A stretch of DNA of 64,000 nucleotides from Hyphomicrobiales bacterium. Its GTDB lineage: Bacteria > Pseudomonadota > Alphaproteobacteria > Rhizobiales > Rhizobiaceae. Positions within the stretch are counted from its first letter, which is position 1; each line of letters opens with the position of its first letter. A model generated the notes under the pieces. The model was not told where the DNA came from, ran no database searches, and saw only the letters and a program-made list of their open reading frames with translations. Location: the NCBI GenBank assembly GCA_900473045.1, contig UCKS01000019.1:1-64000 (forward strand), in the 5' to 3' direction. Both the position numbers and the translations under genes were made by a program. This document shows positions 46,533-55,776 of the stretch, piece after piece.

Positions 46533-47438
46533 TCATTTCGGCGATCCCGGTTCGGACTGCTGCGCAAGGGCCGTCCGCCGCTTGTTTTCGCGAGTGAATG
46601 TATAAAGCCCGGACGCGATGATGATTGCCACGCCCGTGACCATCCAGACATCCGGCTCTTCGGCAAACAACAGGATACCGATGCTGATCGACCAGATCAG
46701 GCTGGTATAGCGGAACGGGGCGACGATAGCGATTTCGCCGTTGCGCATGGCCAGTACGATACACTGATAGCCGACCAGAAGCAGCAGGCTGGCTACGGCC
46801 AGAATGCCGATCGAGGCCAGTGACATTGGCTGCCAGCCACCGAGCGGCACGATCAAAACCGCACCCGTCATCGTTATGACGGTGGCGGTGATGACGGAGA
46901 TGAACAGCGACGGTACGGCGGGATCGATCCGCCGGGTACACAGATCCCGGATGGCTGCAAAGACCACCGAGGCCACGACGCTGAGTGCTGCGCCGGTGAA
47001 GCCTTCAGGCCCGGGTCTCAGCACGATCAGCACACCGGCGAAACCGGCAAGGATTGCCAGCCAGCGCCGCCAGCCGACGGGTTCGCCCAGGAACAGCGCC
47101 GCACCCAGTGTGACGGCCAGCGGCAGCGCCTGCAGGATCGCCGAGGCATTGGCGAGCGGGATCTGGCCGAGCGCGTAGATATAGGAGATCGAGGCACCGA
47201 CTTCGGCGGCGATTCGGAGGGCGACCACCGGAGACAGAACCAGCCGGAACGAGCGCATGGCGCCGAATTGGCGGGCGAGCAGCAGAACCAGCACCGATGT
47301 GAAGAAACCGCGGACCAGCATGATCTGCCCGGCATTCATGACGCCGGTGACGGATTTGATCAATGCGTCGTTGCAGGTGAAGCCCGCCATGGCCAGACAC
47401 ATGAAAATGGCGCCGCGAAAATTGGCGGTGGGTTGCAT
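46533..47438 (-). CDS. DMT family transporter (EamA)
   Basis: A 301-residue permease with ten predicted helices in two EamA repeats. Examples are NDALIKSVTGVMNAGQIMLVRGFF in the first half, with AVTLGAALFLGEPVGWRRWLAILAGFAGV closing it, and PFRYTSLIWSISIGILLFAEEPD in the second. The substrate is unknown. It lies directly upstream of mobA on the same strand, but functional linkage is not implied. Confidence 0.85.
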   Translation of the reverse strand: MQPTANFRGAIFMCLAMAGFTCNDALIKSVTGVMNAGQIMLVRGFFTSVLVLLLARQFGAMRSFRLVLSPVVALRIAAEVGASISYIYALGQIPLANASAILQALPLAVTLGAALFLGEPVGWRRWLAILAGFAGVLIVLRPGPEGFTGAALSVVASVVFAAIRDLCTRRIDPAVPSLFISVITATVITMTGAVLIVPLGGWQPMSLASIGILAVASLLLLVGYQCIVLAMRNGEIAIVAPFRYTSLIWSISIGILLFAEEPDVWMVTGVAIIIASGLYTFTRENKRRTALAQQSEPGSPK

Positions 47439-47890
47439 TGTTTTAAAAATCCGTTCTCATCGCTGCCCGGTTTTACAAATCAGCGATGCGGCGGGCTTAA
47501 AATCTGCGCTGCTGGTGTTGCCTATCTCTAAAGCATCGGCATTTCTTTTATGCAACTACGATCCTTCGCCTGTTTGAATTGATGGCAGCAATGCAAGAAT
47601 AGCCATTTCCATCAGCGTTGTAGAACCGCGAAATATGGCTGTGCCGATTTTTTAAGCGCAAGTTTAAGCCCTGGAGTTTTTGGCGAAATATTAAGTTTCA
47701 CTGCCTATCGTGCCGGAATTCCGCTGCCCTTCGCATGATGCGAATAAGGTTGACGTAACGGCAAGTATTTCCGTTCGGGTCAACCGGATGACATTCCGGC
47801 AAGCGCCATGGATGCGCCCCGGTTCGTTCGTTCTCAACCAGAGAGCAATCTGGCGGAAATGTCCGATTTGCTCAACATCTGGAGTTCGGA
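47439..47890. other. Divergent intergenic region upstream of the large chemoreceptor gene
   Basis: A 452-bp gap between the DMT gene and the chemoreceptor gene. The central part (about 47580-47700) is AT-rich, with AAGTTTAAG and ATTAAGTTT elements that may be promoter parts. No gene or RNA was recognised. The chemoreceptor ribosome site (TGGAG) lies at the right end. Confidence 0.4.
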
Positions 47891-50443
47891 ATGTCCCTGA
47901 TCGATCGCTCTTTGCAGCGCCTGCGCATTGTCACCAAGGTTTTGCTGTTCGTCGTGCCGCTGGTGGTGCTGATCGCGGGTATCGGCCTTGTCGGTTATTT
48001 TACCGCAAGCACGCTGAACGGGCACATGACCGTGACACGGGAAACGATCAACAATCTCTCCGATTTCCAGTCGCTGCGCAGCGGGCTGCAGAGTTTTGTC
48101 GATAACCCCACCGAAGAGGCGCGCTCGACGCTTGCCGGACGGGTCGATGAGCAGGAAAACGGCATCCGCACGCTGGATGGTCTGCTGACCGCCGGCGAAG
48201 ACAAGGCCAAGGTCCACTCGGTCGTTGCGCTCGGCCAAGCGATGCGCGGGCAGCAGGACAAGCTCTGGTCGATCAAGTCTGAGCGCGACACTGTCACGGC
48301 ATCGCTGGATGCGGCTTTGGCCGACATGACGGCGCAGGGCAACACGGCCTTCAAGCAGATCGATATCCTGCGCAAGGAATCCGGTGAGAAGGAATCCTTT
48401 GCCAAGGCGCTGCTGTTTGATGCCGCCGCCTATCAGGGGCTTGCCGAACGCATCAAGAAGTTCCGCCTGCCCGTCACCATGGCGATGGCGCCGGACGCCA
48501 AGGTCCAGCAGGCCGCCACGCTAATGCCGCACCTGCGCAAGCAGATTGCCGAATCCGAAAAGATCGCTTCCGACAAGGTTTTGAAGCGGATTGGCGAGGT
48601 GAAGGCCGATACAATGGTCATTCAGGATATCCTGGCCAGCGGCGATGCCAATGACGTCAAGAAGACGCAGCTCGGTTCGGCGATGATCAAGTTTTCAAAA
48701 TACGAAGCCGACTTCGCCAAGGAAGCCGTGGCCAATTCGGACACGGCGGCCAAGCGTTTTGTCGGCATGGACAGCGAAATTTCAACCCTGAAGACACTGA
48801 TCGGCCTGATGGACGAGACCTTCAAGGGCCTCGACGATACCCGCCTGCATATCAGCGAACTGCACCGCAAGCTCGACACGGCGAGCCGCGACAACGTGAT
48901 TGCCGATATTGCAGCCGTGCGCGAGAGCGTGACGACTTTGTCAAAGCTCGGAGCGAAGAATGCGGCACTGCGTGATCTCGCCGGTAAACTCGCCCCGTCG
49001 CTTGAGCAGATCGATAGCGGCACCGCCCAGCTGATTGATGTCGGCGCACGCTGGCAGGCGGCCAAGACCGAAGCCTCGACACTGGTGGCCGATGCCAGCC
49101 AGACGCTGGAGAACTTTGTCAGCAGTGCCCAGGAAGCCGGCAAGAAGGACAGCCAGCGCTCTGCCGATGTGTCGATCATCGCCATGGTTGCCGGCACGCT
49201 TTTGGCCATCGTCGGCGGCCTGATGCTGATCGAGACGCTGCGTGGCCCGCTGAAGCGGGTGACCGAGACGATGACCCGTCTCGCCAATGGCGATCTCGAA
49301 GTTGCCATCGAAGGCCGCAATCGCGGTGACGAGATCGGTGACATGGTGCGCTCGGTTGCTGTCTTCCGCGACAATGCCGTTGAAAACGTCCGGCTGGGCC
49401 AGGAGGCGGAAGCCGCCCGCACGCTGTCTGCCGAAGAGGAAGCCCGCCGCCGCCAGGAACGGGCCCGGATCGAGGCCGACCAGATGGAGGCGCTGACGGC
49501 ACTGTCCGATGTGCTCGCAAAGCTTGCCGACGGCAATCTCGAAGAGGGGATGGCGGAGGATCTTTCCGAGGATTACATCGTCATGGCCCGCACCTACAAC
49601 AACGCCGTCGAGGCGCTGCGGGCGACGCTGATCGATGTCCGTTCGGTGACCGACGAGATCACCAGCGGCACCGGCAATCTGGCGACCTCCGCAGACGATC
49701 TTGCCCGCCGCACCGAACAGCAGGCGGCAGCGCTGGAAGAAAGCTCGCGCGCCCTTGGCCAGCTGACGGAAATCGTCCGCTCGACGGCCGAAAGCGCGCG
49801 CAAAACTACCGTGTCGGTCGATCAGACCCACAGCTATGCCAAGCATTCCGGCGAAGTGGTGGCGAAAGCTATCGACGCGATGGCGGCGATCAACAAGTCA
49901 TCCGACAAGATCTCGACGATCATCGGCGTCATCGACGAGATCGCCTTCCAGACCAACCTTCTGGCACTGAATGCCGGCGTCGAGGCGGCCCGTGCAGGCG
50001 AGGCGGGCCGTGGCTTCGCGGTCGTTGCCCAGGAAGTGCGCGAGCTGGCCCAGCGTTGCGCGGGGGCTGCCCGCGAGATCAAGGGGCTAATTTCGGAAAG
50101 CTCCGTGCAGGTGCGTGGTGGTGTCGAACTGGTTCAGGAAACCGGCAAGGCACTGACCGTCATCAACGATCATATCTCGACCATCCATCAGCTGGTCAGC
50201 AACATCGAATCTGCTGCCGCCGACCAGTATCGCGGCCTCAACGAGGTCAACGAGGCGGTGCGCGAGGTCGAGCTGATCACCCAGCAGAACGCCGCCATGG
50301 TCGAGGAAAACACCGCCGAAATCCACGGCCTGCGCCATCAGGTCGATATTCTCAACGAGAAGATCGAACGCTTCAAGACCGGCACCAGCCGCTCGGTGTC
50401 GGGTGGCAGGGCGCAGGGCTATGGCAGAAGCTACGCGGCTTGA
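47891..50443 (+). CDS. Methyl-accepting chemotaxis protein with large helical sensor domain
   Basis: An 850-residue chemoreceptor. The first helix is at about 14-40. A periplasmic, all-helical region of about 385 residues (41-425) is probably an HBM-type (helical bimodular) sensor. The second helix lies at about 426-449 (VSIIAMVAGTLLAIVGGLMLI), followed by HAMP, a second HAMP-like linker near 530-580, and the signalling domain with [21 protein letters not shown] at about 690. The ligand is unknown. The signalling DNA is nearly identical in part to the chemoreceptor at 12681. The C-terminus lacks a CheR-binding pentapeptide. Confidence 0.92.
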   Translation: MSLIDRSLQRLRIVTKVLLFVVPLVVLIAGIGLVGYFTASTLNGHMTVTRETINNLSDFQSLRSGLQSFVDNPTEEARSTLAGRVDEQENGIRTLDGLLTAGEDKAKVHSVVALGQAMRGQQDKLWSIKSERDTVTASLDAALADMTAQGNTAFKQIDILRKESGEKESFAKALLFDAAAYQGLAERIKKFRLPVTMAMAPDAKVQQAATLMPHLRKQIAESEKIASDKVLKRIGEVKADTMVIQDILASGDANDVKKTQLGSAMIKFSKYEADFAKEAVANSDTAAKRFVGMDSEISTLKTLIGLMDETFKGLDDTRLHISELHRKLDTASRDNVIADIAAVRESVTTLSKLGAKNAALRDLAGKLAPSLEQIDSGTAQLIDVGARWQAAKTEASTLVADASQTLENFVSSAQEAGKKDSQRSADVSIIAMVAGTLLAIVGGLMLIETLRGPLKRVTETMTRLANGDLEVAIEGRNRGDEIGDMVRSVAVFRDNAVENVRLGQEAEAARTLSAEEEARRRQERARIEADQMEALTALSDVLAKLADGNLEEGMAEDLSEDYIVMARTYNNAVEALRATLIDVRSVTDEITSGTGNLATSADDLARRTEQQAAALEESSRALGQLTEIVRSTAESARKTTVSVDQTHSYAKHSGEVVAKAIDAMAAINKSSDKISTIIGVIDEIAFQTNLLALNAGVEAARAGEAGRGFAVVAQEVRELAQRCAGAAREIKGLISESSVQVRGGVELVQETGKALTVINDHISTIHQLVSNIESAAADQYRGLNEVNEAVREVELITQQNAAMVEENTAEIHGLRHQVDILNEKIERFKTGTSRSVSGGRAQGYGRSYAA

Positions 50444-50470
50444 GTGAGTAAACCGCTGACGCGACTCAAA

Positions 50471-50496
50471 GCCGCCCTTAAAACGGGCGGCTTTTC
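50471..50496 (+). terminator. Terminator after the large chemoreceptor gene
   Basis: GCCGCCC (50471-50477) pairs with GGGCGGC (50485-50491), loop TTAAAAC, followed by TTTTCGTT. It is a clear intrinsic terminator 28 bp after the stop and 12 bp before the convergent gene end. Confidence 0.82.
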
Positions 50497-50507
50497 GTTG
50501 CGACAGG

Positions 50508-51428
50508 TCAGGCGTTCAATCCGTCCGAATGATCGGCGAGAACTTGTTTGATGGCGTGACGCGATATGGCGACGAGGACCGGGTTGGTATCGAGGTAGTA
50601 AGGCAGGGCAACAACGGCGACGGAGAGCGCCCAGCCTCTGGCGCGTCGCCATGTTGGCTCGTCTACCGCGATCTTGGAACGGAACGTGGCGCGGGCCTCA
50701 GCGTCCAGCAGGTTCCAGCCAACCATCAGGTCGCATGCGGGATCGCCGACGCCGAGACCGCCGAAGTCGATGACGGCGGTGAGGCAGCCTTGTTCGGTCA
50801 ACAGGTTCCCGGCGTGAATATCGCCATGCAGCCAGACAGGTGGCTTGTCCCACGGTGTGATCTCCAAAGCGGCATTCCAGGCGCGGAGCAATGGAGCCGT
50901 TTCGATGATGCCGTTGAGGCTTTGGATTGCGGAACGCATTGGTACGTCCCGGCTGGCCAGTGAAGCACCCCGGAAGAAATTATGCTCGCCGGGTGGCGGG
51001 CCGCCGGGGATGTCGATTTTCTGCAGGGCGGAGATAAATTGCGAGAGACTGATGGCGGCCTCATGCAGATCTGTGATCGGTTTGGAAATAGCATCTTCGC
51101 CTGGCAGCCAGCGGCAGACCGACCAATGGAAGGGATAACCGGCCGCGGGGATGCCGAGCGCCAACGGAACGGGAATTGCCAGCGGCAGGTGCGGGGCAAG
51201 ATGCGGGAGCCAGAGGCTTTCCTTTTCCACCTGCTGGGCGGCGCCTGCGCGGCGTGGCAGACGCACCGCCATGCCATCTCCCAGCCGGTAGATGGCATTG
51301 TCGGTACCGGCCGATAGGACAGGTTCGAGAGGAAGGCGCGCCCAATCCGGAAATTGCTCGGCGATCAGGCGGCTCACGAGCGACCTGTTGATATCAAGCT
51401 CGTCGTCGTGCATCCTTGTGACCGACAT
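50508..51428 (-). CDS. Aminoglycoside phosphotransferase family protein
   Basis: A 306-residue APH/ChoK-like kinase. The N-lobe has LSAGTDNAIYRLGDGMAVRLPRR. The catalytic loop is VWLHGDIHAGNLL (H-G-D-x-x-x-x-N) and the metal site is AVIDFGGLGVGDPACDLMVGW. The substrate is not readable; many chromosomal members phosphorylate small hydroxyl compounds rather than give resistance. It is 33 bp downstream of moaA, on the same strand. Confidence 0.85.
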   Translation of the reverse strand: MSVTRMHDDELDINRSLVSRLIAEQFPDWARLPLEPVLSAGTDNAIYRLGDGMAVRLPRRAGAAQQVEKESLWLPHLAPHLPLAIPVPLALGIPAAGYPFHWSVCRWLPGEDAISKPITDLHEAAISLSQFISALQKIDIPGGPPPGEHNFFRGASLASRDVPMRSAIQSLNGIIETAPLLRAWNAALEITPWDKPPVWLHGDIHAGNLLTEQGCLTAVIDFGGLGVGDPACDLMVGWNLLDAEARATFRSKIAVDEPTWRRARGWALSVAVVALPYYLDTNPVLVAISRHAIKQVLADHSDGLNA

Positions 51429-51461
51429 CGATATTCCGCGCCTATCCCGAAAGGTTGCCGC

Positions 51462-52514
51462 TTAGCCGCCCGTGACGCTCATATGTCTGGCGACGGCGGG
51501 CTTGTTGCGGGTGCGGTCGATGATGAAGTCGTGGCCCTTCGGCTTGCGGGTGATCGCCTCGTCAATGACCGTGGACAGGTAGGTGTCGTCATCGGAGGCG
51601 CGCAGCGCCGTGCGCAGGTCGGCGGCATCGTTCTGGCCGAGGCACATATAGAGCGTGCCGGTGCAGGTGAGGCGGACGCGGTTGCAGCTCTCGCAGAAAT
51701 TATGGGTCATCGGCGTGATCAGGCCAAGCCGGCCGCCGGTCTCGGCAACCTGAAGATAACGAGCCGGGCCGCCGGTCTTGTAGGGAATGTCGGAGAATGT
51801 GAACTGTTCGGCCAGCGTGTCGCGCATTTCCGACAGCGGCATGTAATGGTCGGTGCGGTCTTCGTCGATCTCGCCCATCGGCATGGTTTCGATCAGCGTC
51901 AGGTCCATGCCGCGCCCATGCGCCCAGCGCATCATGCCGGGGATTTCCGCGTCATTGAAGCCTTTGAGCGCGACGGCATTGATCTTGACCTGGATGCCCG
52001 CTGCCTGGGCGGCGTCGATGCCTTCCATGACCTTCGACAATTCACCCCAGCGGGTGATCTGCTTGAATTTGTCGGGATCGAGCGTGTCGAGCGAGACGTT
52101 GATGCGGCGCACACCGCAATCGGCAAGCTCGGCGGCAAACTTCGACAGCTGCGAGCCGTTGGTGGTCAGCGTCAGTTCGTCGAGCGTGCCTGAATGCACA
52201 TGCTTGCCGAGTTCGCGCACCAGGAACATGACGTTCTTGCGCACTAAGGGCTCGCCACCGGTCAGCCGCAATTTTCGGACGCCCTTGGCGATGAAGGCGG
52301 AACAGAGCCGGTTCAGCTCCTCCAGCGTCAAAAGATCCTTCTTCGGCAGGAAGGTCATGTTCTCAGCCATGCAATAGGTGCAGCGGAAGTCGCAACGATC
52401 CGTCACCGAAACCCTGAGATAGGTCACGGCCCGCCCGAACGGGTCGATCATCGGTGTTTTCGCATCGGTAAGCTTCTGGGCGCCGATCCTGTCGATGGTG
52501 ACGGTATTCAACAC
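51462..52514 (-). CDS. moaA: GTP 3',8-cyclase MoaA
   Basis: A 350-residue radical SAM enzyme that converts GTP to the cyclic intermediate of molybdenum-cofactor synthesis. The N-terminal cluster motif is [12 protein letters not shown] (C-x3-C-x2-C). [11 protein letters not shown] is the SAM-binding G-G-E motif. The C-terminal cluster is [18 protein letters not shown] and the protein ends in the functional Gly-Gly tail (VTGG). It is complete and family-typical in length. Other Mo-cofactor genes in the window are mobA and mobB at 46 kb. Confidence 0.95.
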   Translation of the reverse strand: MLNTVTIDRIGAQKLTDAKTPMIDPFGRAVTYLRVSVTDRCDFRCTYCMAENMTFLPKKDLLTLEELNRLCSAFIAKGVRKLRLTGGEPLVRKNVMFLVRELGKHVHSGTLDELTLTTNGSQLSKFAAELADCGVRRINVSLDTLDPDKFKQITRWGELSKVMEGIDAAQAAGIQVKINAVALKGFNDAEIPGMMRWAHGRGMDLTLIETMPMGEIDEDRTDHYMPLSEMRDTLAEQFTFSDIPYKTGGPARYLQVAETGGRLGLITPMTHNFCESCNRVRLTCTGTLYMCLGQNDAADLRTALRASDDDTYLSTVIDEAITRKPKGHDFIIDRTRNKPAVARHMSVTGG

Positions 52515-52723
52515 AATTCTCCCTGTTGCTTCAATGTCGTGACCAAAACCGGCGGCGTCAAGGCGAAAGCGGTCAAAAGCATGAGAAAACAGGCATGAAA
52601 CACTTTCTTATGATCGGAGGAAGTGCGGGCTCATGATCAAGGGATGTGTGCGCACGCGCGCAAACAATTCCATCTGGCCGGAAACTGCGCTAGTGATCTC
52701 CGCACCAATGGAGACTGCATGGC

Positions 52724-53098
52724 ATGAGCGATATCTGGCCGACCGAATTGCGCGTTTCAAAGGACCGCCACCGGCTGACGGTTGCCTTCAACGACGGCAC
52801 GTCCTTCGATCTTTCGGCAGAAATGCTGCGGGTTCTGTCGCCTTCGGCGGAAGTACAGGGCCATGGACCGGGGCAGGGCCTGACCGTGCCCGGCAAGCGC
52901 AATGTCTCGATCATCTCGATGACGCCGACCGGAAACTATGCCGTGCGCATTGGCTTCGACGATGGTCACGATACCGGCATTTTTACCTGGAATTATCTGC
53001 GCGAGCTGGGCGCCACCGGCGAGACGCTGTTTGCGGCTTACGAACAAGATCTGGCTGACAAGGGCATGACCCGGGACAAGGCGGAAAAGCCGCGCTGA
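52724..53098 (+). CDS. DUF971 / gamma-butyrobetaine-hydroxylase-like N-terminal domain protein
   Basis: A 124-residue protein made of a single DUF971 domain: PTELRVSKDRHRLTVAFNDGTSFDLSAEMLRVLSPSAEVQGHG, then VRIGFDDGHDTGIFTWNYLRELG. This domain precedes the catalytic part in some Fe/2OG hydroxylases and occurs alone in many bacteria, sometimes near iron-sulfur or Mo-cofactor genes. Its role is unsettled. Divergent from moaA with a 209-bp gap. Confidence 0.88.
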   Translation: MSDIWPTELRVSKDRHRLTVAFNDGTSFDLSAEMLRVLSPSAEVQGHGPGQGLTVPGKRNVSIISMTPTGNYAVRIGFDDGHDTGIFTWNYLRELGATGETLFAAYEQDLADKGMTRDKAEKPR

Positions 53099-53116
53099 CG
53101 CGCGTCTTCCCACTCG

Positions 53117-53602
53117 CTAGTCGAGCGCACCGTCCTCTTTCAACAGCCGCTGGATCAGCCGCTCCATCGATTGGGCGACCATCAGGCACTCCTCGATCGG
53201 TTCCCTCTCCAGCGACTTGTCGATCAAAGCTGTCTGGATCTCCATCGCCTGTTCGGTCAGGAGGCGGCCGCTTGCCGTCAGAGACAGCCGCAGCACGCGC
53301 TTGTCCTTCTCGTCGCCGCGCCGCTCAATCAGGCCGCGCTTTTCAAGCTGCGGTAAAAGCATGCTCATGTTGGAGCGGCCGACCAGCAGCTTTCGCGCCA
53401 GTTCCTGCTGCGAGATGCCGTCGAAGCGATAGAGATTGATCAGGATATCCAGATGCGGCGGCTTGATGTCGAGCTCCGCAAGCTTGCGCGTCAGCGTCTG
53501 CTGCATCAGCTGGCAGGCGCGGGCAACGGCAATCCAGCTGCGGAAACGCGGATGATCCCAGGGAAAATGAAGATGTTCGATCGTCTCTTGCTTTTTGTTC
53601 AT
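53117..53602 (-). CDS. MarR family transcriptional regulator
   Basis: A 161-residue winged-helix repressor. The MarR core is at about 40-110: DILINLYRFDGISQQELARKLLVGRSNMSMLLPQLEKRGLIERRGDEKDKR, with the D-x-R wing. The start is ambiguous: ATG 53602 is used, but ATG 53632 is in frame and would put the operator-like palindrome in the coding region; neither has a clear ribosome site. It is divergent from the alpha/beta hydrolase gene, which it probably controls. Confidence 0.88.
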   Translation of the reverse strand: MNKKQETIEHLHFPWDHPRFRSWIAVARACQLMQQTLTRKLAELDIKPPHLDILINLYRFDGISQQELARKLLVGRSNMSMLLPQLEKRGLIERRGDEKDKRVLRLSLTASGRLLTEQAMEIQTALIDKSLEREPIEECLMVAQSMERLIQRLLKEDGALD

Positions 53603-53633
53603 CGTTGTACAATAATGTTCATCATTGAACATT
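53596..53633. promoter_or_regulatory. Double palindrome, candidate MarR operator
   Basis: Between the divergent marR-like and hydrolase genes lie two similar palindromes. A perfect one has arms AATGTTCA and TGAACATT with spacer TCAT (53614-53633). An imperfect one, TTGTTCA/TGTACAA with spacer TCGT, lies at about 53595-53612 and covers the marR-like start codon. Spacing and arms match MarR dimer sites. Confidence 0.65.
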
Positions 53634-53649
53634 TAAAGGGAATCCCACT

Positions 53650-54564
53650 ATGGCATCGTTTGCGATCAAGGTCACCCGCCTTGCGCTGAAAACCGTTGGG
53701 GCATTCTCACCGGAGTTGGCGGGGCGGCTGGCATTTCGCTTGTTCAGCATCACGCCATCCCGGACACCGAAGAGCGGCAAGGAAAAGACGGCCCTTGCAG
53801 CAGCAGTACCCGTCATGGCCAGAGCGCGGCCGTTGACGCTGTCGTTTGACGGCGGCTGGATCATGGCCAGGCATTTTGATGCGCAGTCGAATGGCGGCGC
53901 GGCCAAGCGCATCCTGCTGGTGCATGGATGGGGATCGCGCAGCGATTATCTGGCGGCGATGATCTGCGGGCTGACGGCCGGTGGCGCCGAGGTGGTGGCC
54001 CTGGACTGGCCGGGACATGGTGCCTCGCCGGGCCGGACGTTGACCATGCCGGCCGCGGTCCGTGCCATCGATGCGGCGTGGCGGCAGTTTGGCGGCTTTG
54101 ACGTTGCCGTCGGCCATTCGTTCGGCGGAGCGAGCCTTGCTTGTGCTGCCGGCGGCGTTGTGGATGATGTGCCGTCGCATGTTGCCCAGAAAATGGTGCT
54201 GATCGGCGCGCCCAGCGAGATGACCTGGCTTTTCAAAGGTTTCGGGAAATACCTCCGGCTTTCTGCCACGACCCAGATGGCGCTGGAGGACATGGTCGCT
54301 CGCCTGTTCGGCCGCAGGCTCGAGGAGTTCGATGCGGCCCGCATTCTCGGCATGGTAACGACGCCGGTGCTGGTCATCCATGCCGAGGATGACAAGGAAG
54401 TTTCCGCCGACCATGCGCGGCGCTATGCGGCGGCAGGCGGCAATATCGAACTCGTGTGGGCAAATGGCCTCGGTCACCGCCGGATCGTCTCAGCCGCGCC
54501 GGTGATCGCGCGGATCAATGCCTTCATTCATGCTGGAGCGGCGGACCGGCGAGAGGCTGCCTGA
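53650..54564 (+). CDS. Alpha/beta hydrolase
   Basis: A 304-residue alpha/beta-hydrolase-fold enzyme. The oxyanion region is LLVHGWGSRSDYLAAM. The nucleophile elbow is VAVGHSFGGASL (G-H-S-F-G-G), the acid is in PVLVIHAEDDKEVS, and the His is near NGLGHRRIVS. The N-terminal ~80 residues are an extension with basic and hydrophobic parts. The substrate is unknown. AAAGGGA precedes the ATG. Divergent from the marR-like regulator. Confidence 0.88.
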   Translation: MASFAIKVTRLALKTVGAFSPELAGRLAFRLFSITPSRTPKSGKEKTALAAAVPVMARARPLTLSFDGGWIMARHFDAQSNGGAAKRILLVHGWGSRSDYLAAMICGLTAGGAEVVALDWPGHGASPGRTLTMPAAVRAIDAAWRQFGGFDVAVGHSFGGASLACAAGGVVDDVPSHVAQKMVLIGAPSEMTWLFKGFGKYLRLSATTQMALEDMVARLFGRRLEEFDAARILGMVTTPVLVIHAEDDKEVSADHARRYAAAGGNIELVWANGLGHRRIVSAAPVIARINAFIHAGAADRREAA

Positions 54565-54668
54565 GCGAATTCAAGATGCCGTCATAAAGGTGTCATGCTA
54601 TCGGTCGAAAGGATCGCCAGCGCCCCGGTGGAGAGGTGCTGGTGGAGACAGCGTCGATGGAGAACGGC

Positions 54669-55277
54669 ATGACGATCATTCGCACGGTGGAAGAACTGAA
54701 CGCGCTTTACGGTGGCGCGAGCGAAGCATCGCTGGTCAAGGTCACCAGCCGGCTGACACCGGACTATGCCAGCATGATCGAGGCATCCCCGTTTGCAGCG
54801 CTCGCCACCGTGGGACCGGAAGGGCTCGACTGTTCGCCGCGCGGCGACGATGCGTGCGTGGTCCGGATCGCCGACGACAAGACCGTGCTGATGCCGGACT
54901 GGCGCGGCAACAACCGGGTTGATTCTCTCGCCAATATCGTCCGCGATCCGCGCGTGGCCCTGATGTTTCTCGTTCCCGGCTCCACGACGACGATGCGGAT
55001 CAACGGCACGGCCGTGGTCAGCGTCGATCCCGAGTTGACCGGATCGTTCGAGGTCGATGGAAAACATCCGCGCAGCGTCATCGTCGTCACCATCGGCGAA
55101 GTCTATTTCCAATGCGCCCGGGCGTTGATCCGCTCGCAGATCTGGAATCCCAAGCGGTTCGTCGACCCGACGTCGCTGCCGACACCGGGAACACTGTTGA
55201 AGGCGGCCAAGGCCGATTTCGACAAGGACACCTATGATCGCGAATGGCCTGAGCGTGCCGCAAAAACAATGTGGTAG
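54669..55277 (+). CDS. Pyridoxamine 5'-phosphate oxidase family protein
   Basis: A 202-residue FMN-binding split-barrel protein. It has PFAALATVGPEGLDCSPRGDDACVVRI and LMPDWRGNNRVDSLANIVRDPRVALMFLVPG, the pattern of the MSMEG_1061-like PPOX group. It is probably an FMN- or F420-dependent reductase rather than a true pyridoxamine phosphate oxidase. The start may be ATG 54669 (GGAG at 6 bp) or ATG 54657. Same strand as the hydrolase, 104 bp downstream. Confidence 0.85.
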   Translation: MTIIRTVEELNALYGGASEASLVKVTSRLTPDYASMIEASPFAALATVGPEGLDCSPRGDDACVVRIADDKTVLMPDWRGNNRVDSLANIVRDPRVALMFLVPGSTTTMRINGTAVVSVDPELTGSFEVDGKHPRSVIVVTIGEVYFQCARALIRSQIWNPKRFVDPTSLPTPGTLLKAAKADFDKDTYDREWPERAAKTMW

Positions 55278-55386
55278 GCCAAACGAGCGTGAATAAATCC
55301 TGGCAACGGAACGTTTCTTCAGCAACGGTGTGTGTTGTACCCGCCGGATGGGTGCGGAACGCAGTTGCGCAAGTTGAGGGATCGAA

Positions 55387-55776
55387 ATGAAATACCGGAG
55401 TGCCTTCTTTCTGACTGCATCAATTGCCCTCGGGCTTTCAACCGGTATCGCCCGGGCCGACTGGCTGGTCGAGGAATACAACGCCTATATTGGCGAGGAA
55501 GACCTCTACAATTCCAATGGCGAGGCTCTGACCGAACCGTGGCAGGTTATCCGGCAGGACCGGGCGAACTATCATCGCTATGGCGTCCGCCAGCCGGGCG
55601 ACGAAGGCGACAGTTTCTTCGCCTCGGCCAAGAACCGTGAGAAGGCCGAGCGCATGCTCGAATACGGCACGATCGAGAACCGGGCTGCCCGGGCGCTGCT
55701 GCGGGGCGGTTCCGTCATCAACGTGCAGATTTTCCGGGGTGCTGATGGCGACTACATCAATGTCGCGGTCGATTGA
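55387..55776 (+). CDS. Hypothetical exported protein
   Basis: A 129-residue protein with a Sec signal peptide (AFFLTASIALGLSTGIARA). The mature part begins DWLVEEYNAYIGEEDLYNS and has no cysteines. No family is recognised. Its end overlaps the start of the VanY-like peptidase gene by 32 bp, so the two are probably co-translated and may act in the same periplasmic process. Confidence 0.68.
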   Translation: MKYRSAFFLTASIALGLSTGIARADWLVEEYNAYIGEEDLYNSNGEALTEPWQVIRQDRANYHRYGVRQPGDEGDSFFASAKNREKAERMLEYGTIENRAARALLRGGSVINVQIFRGADGDYINVAVD

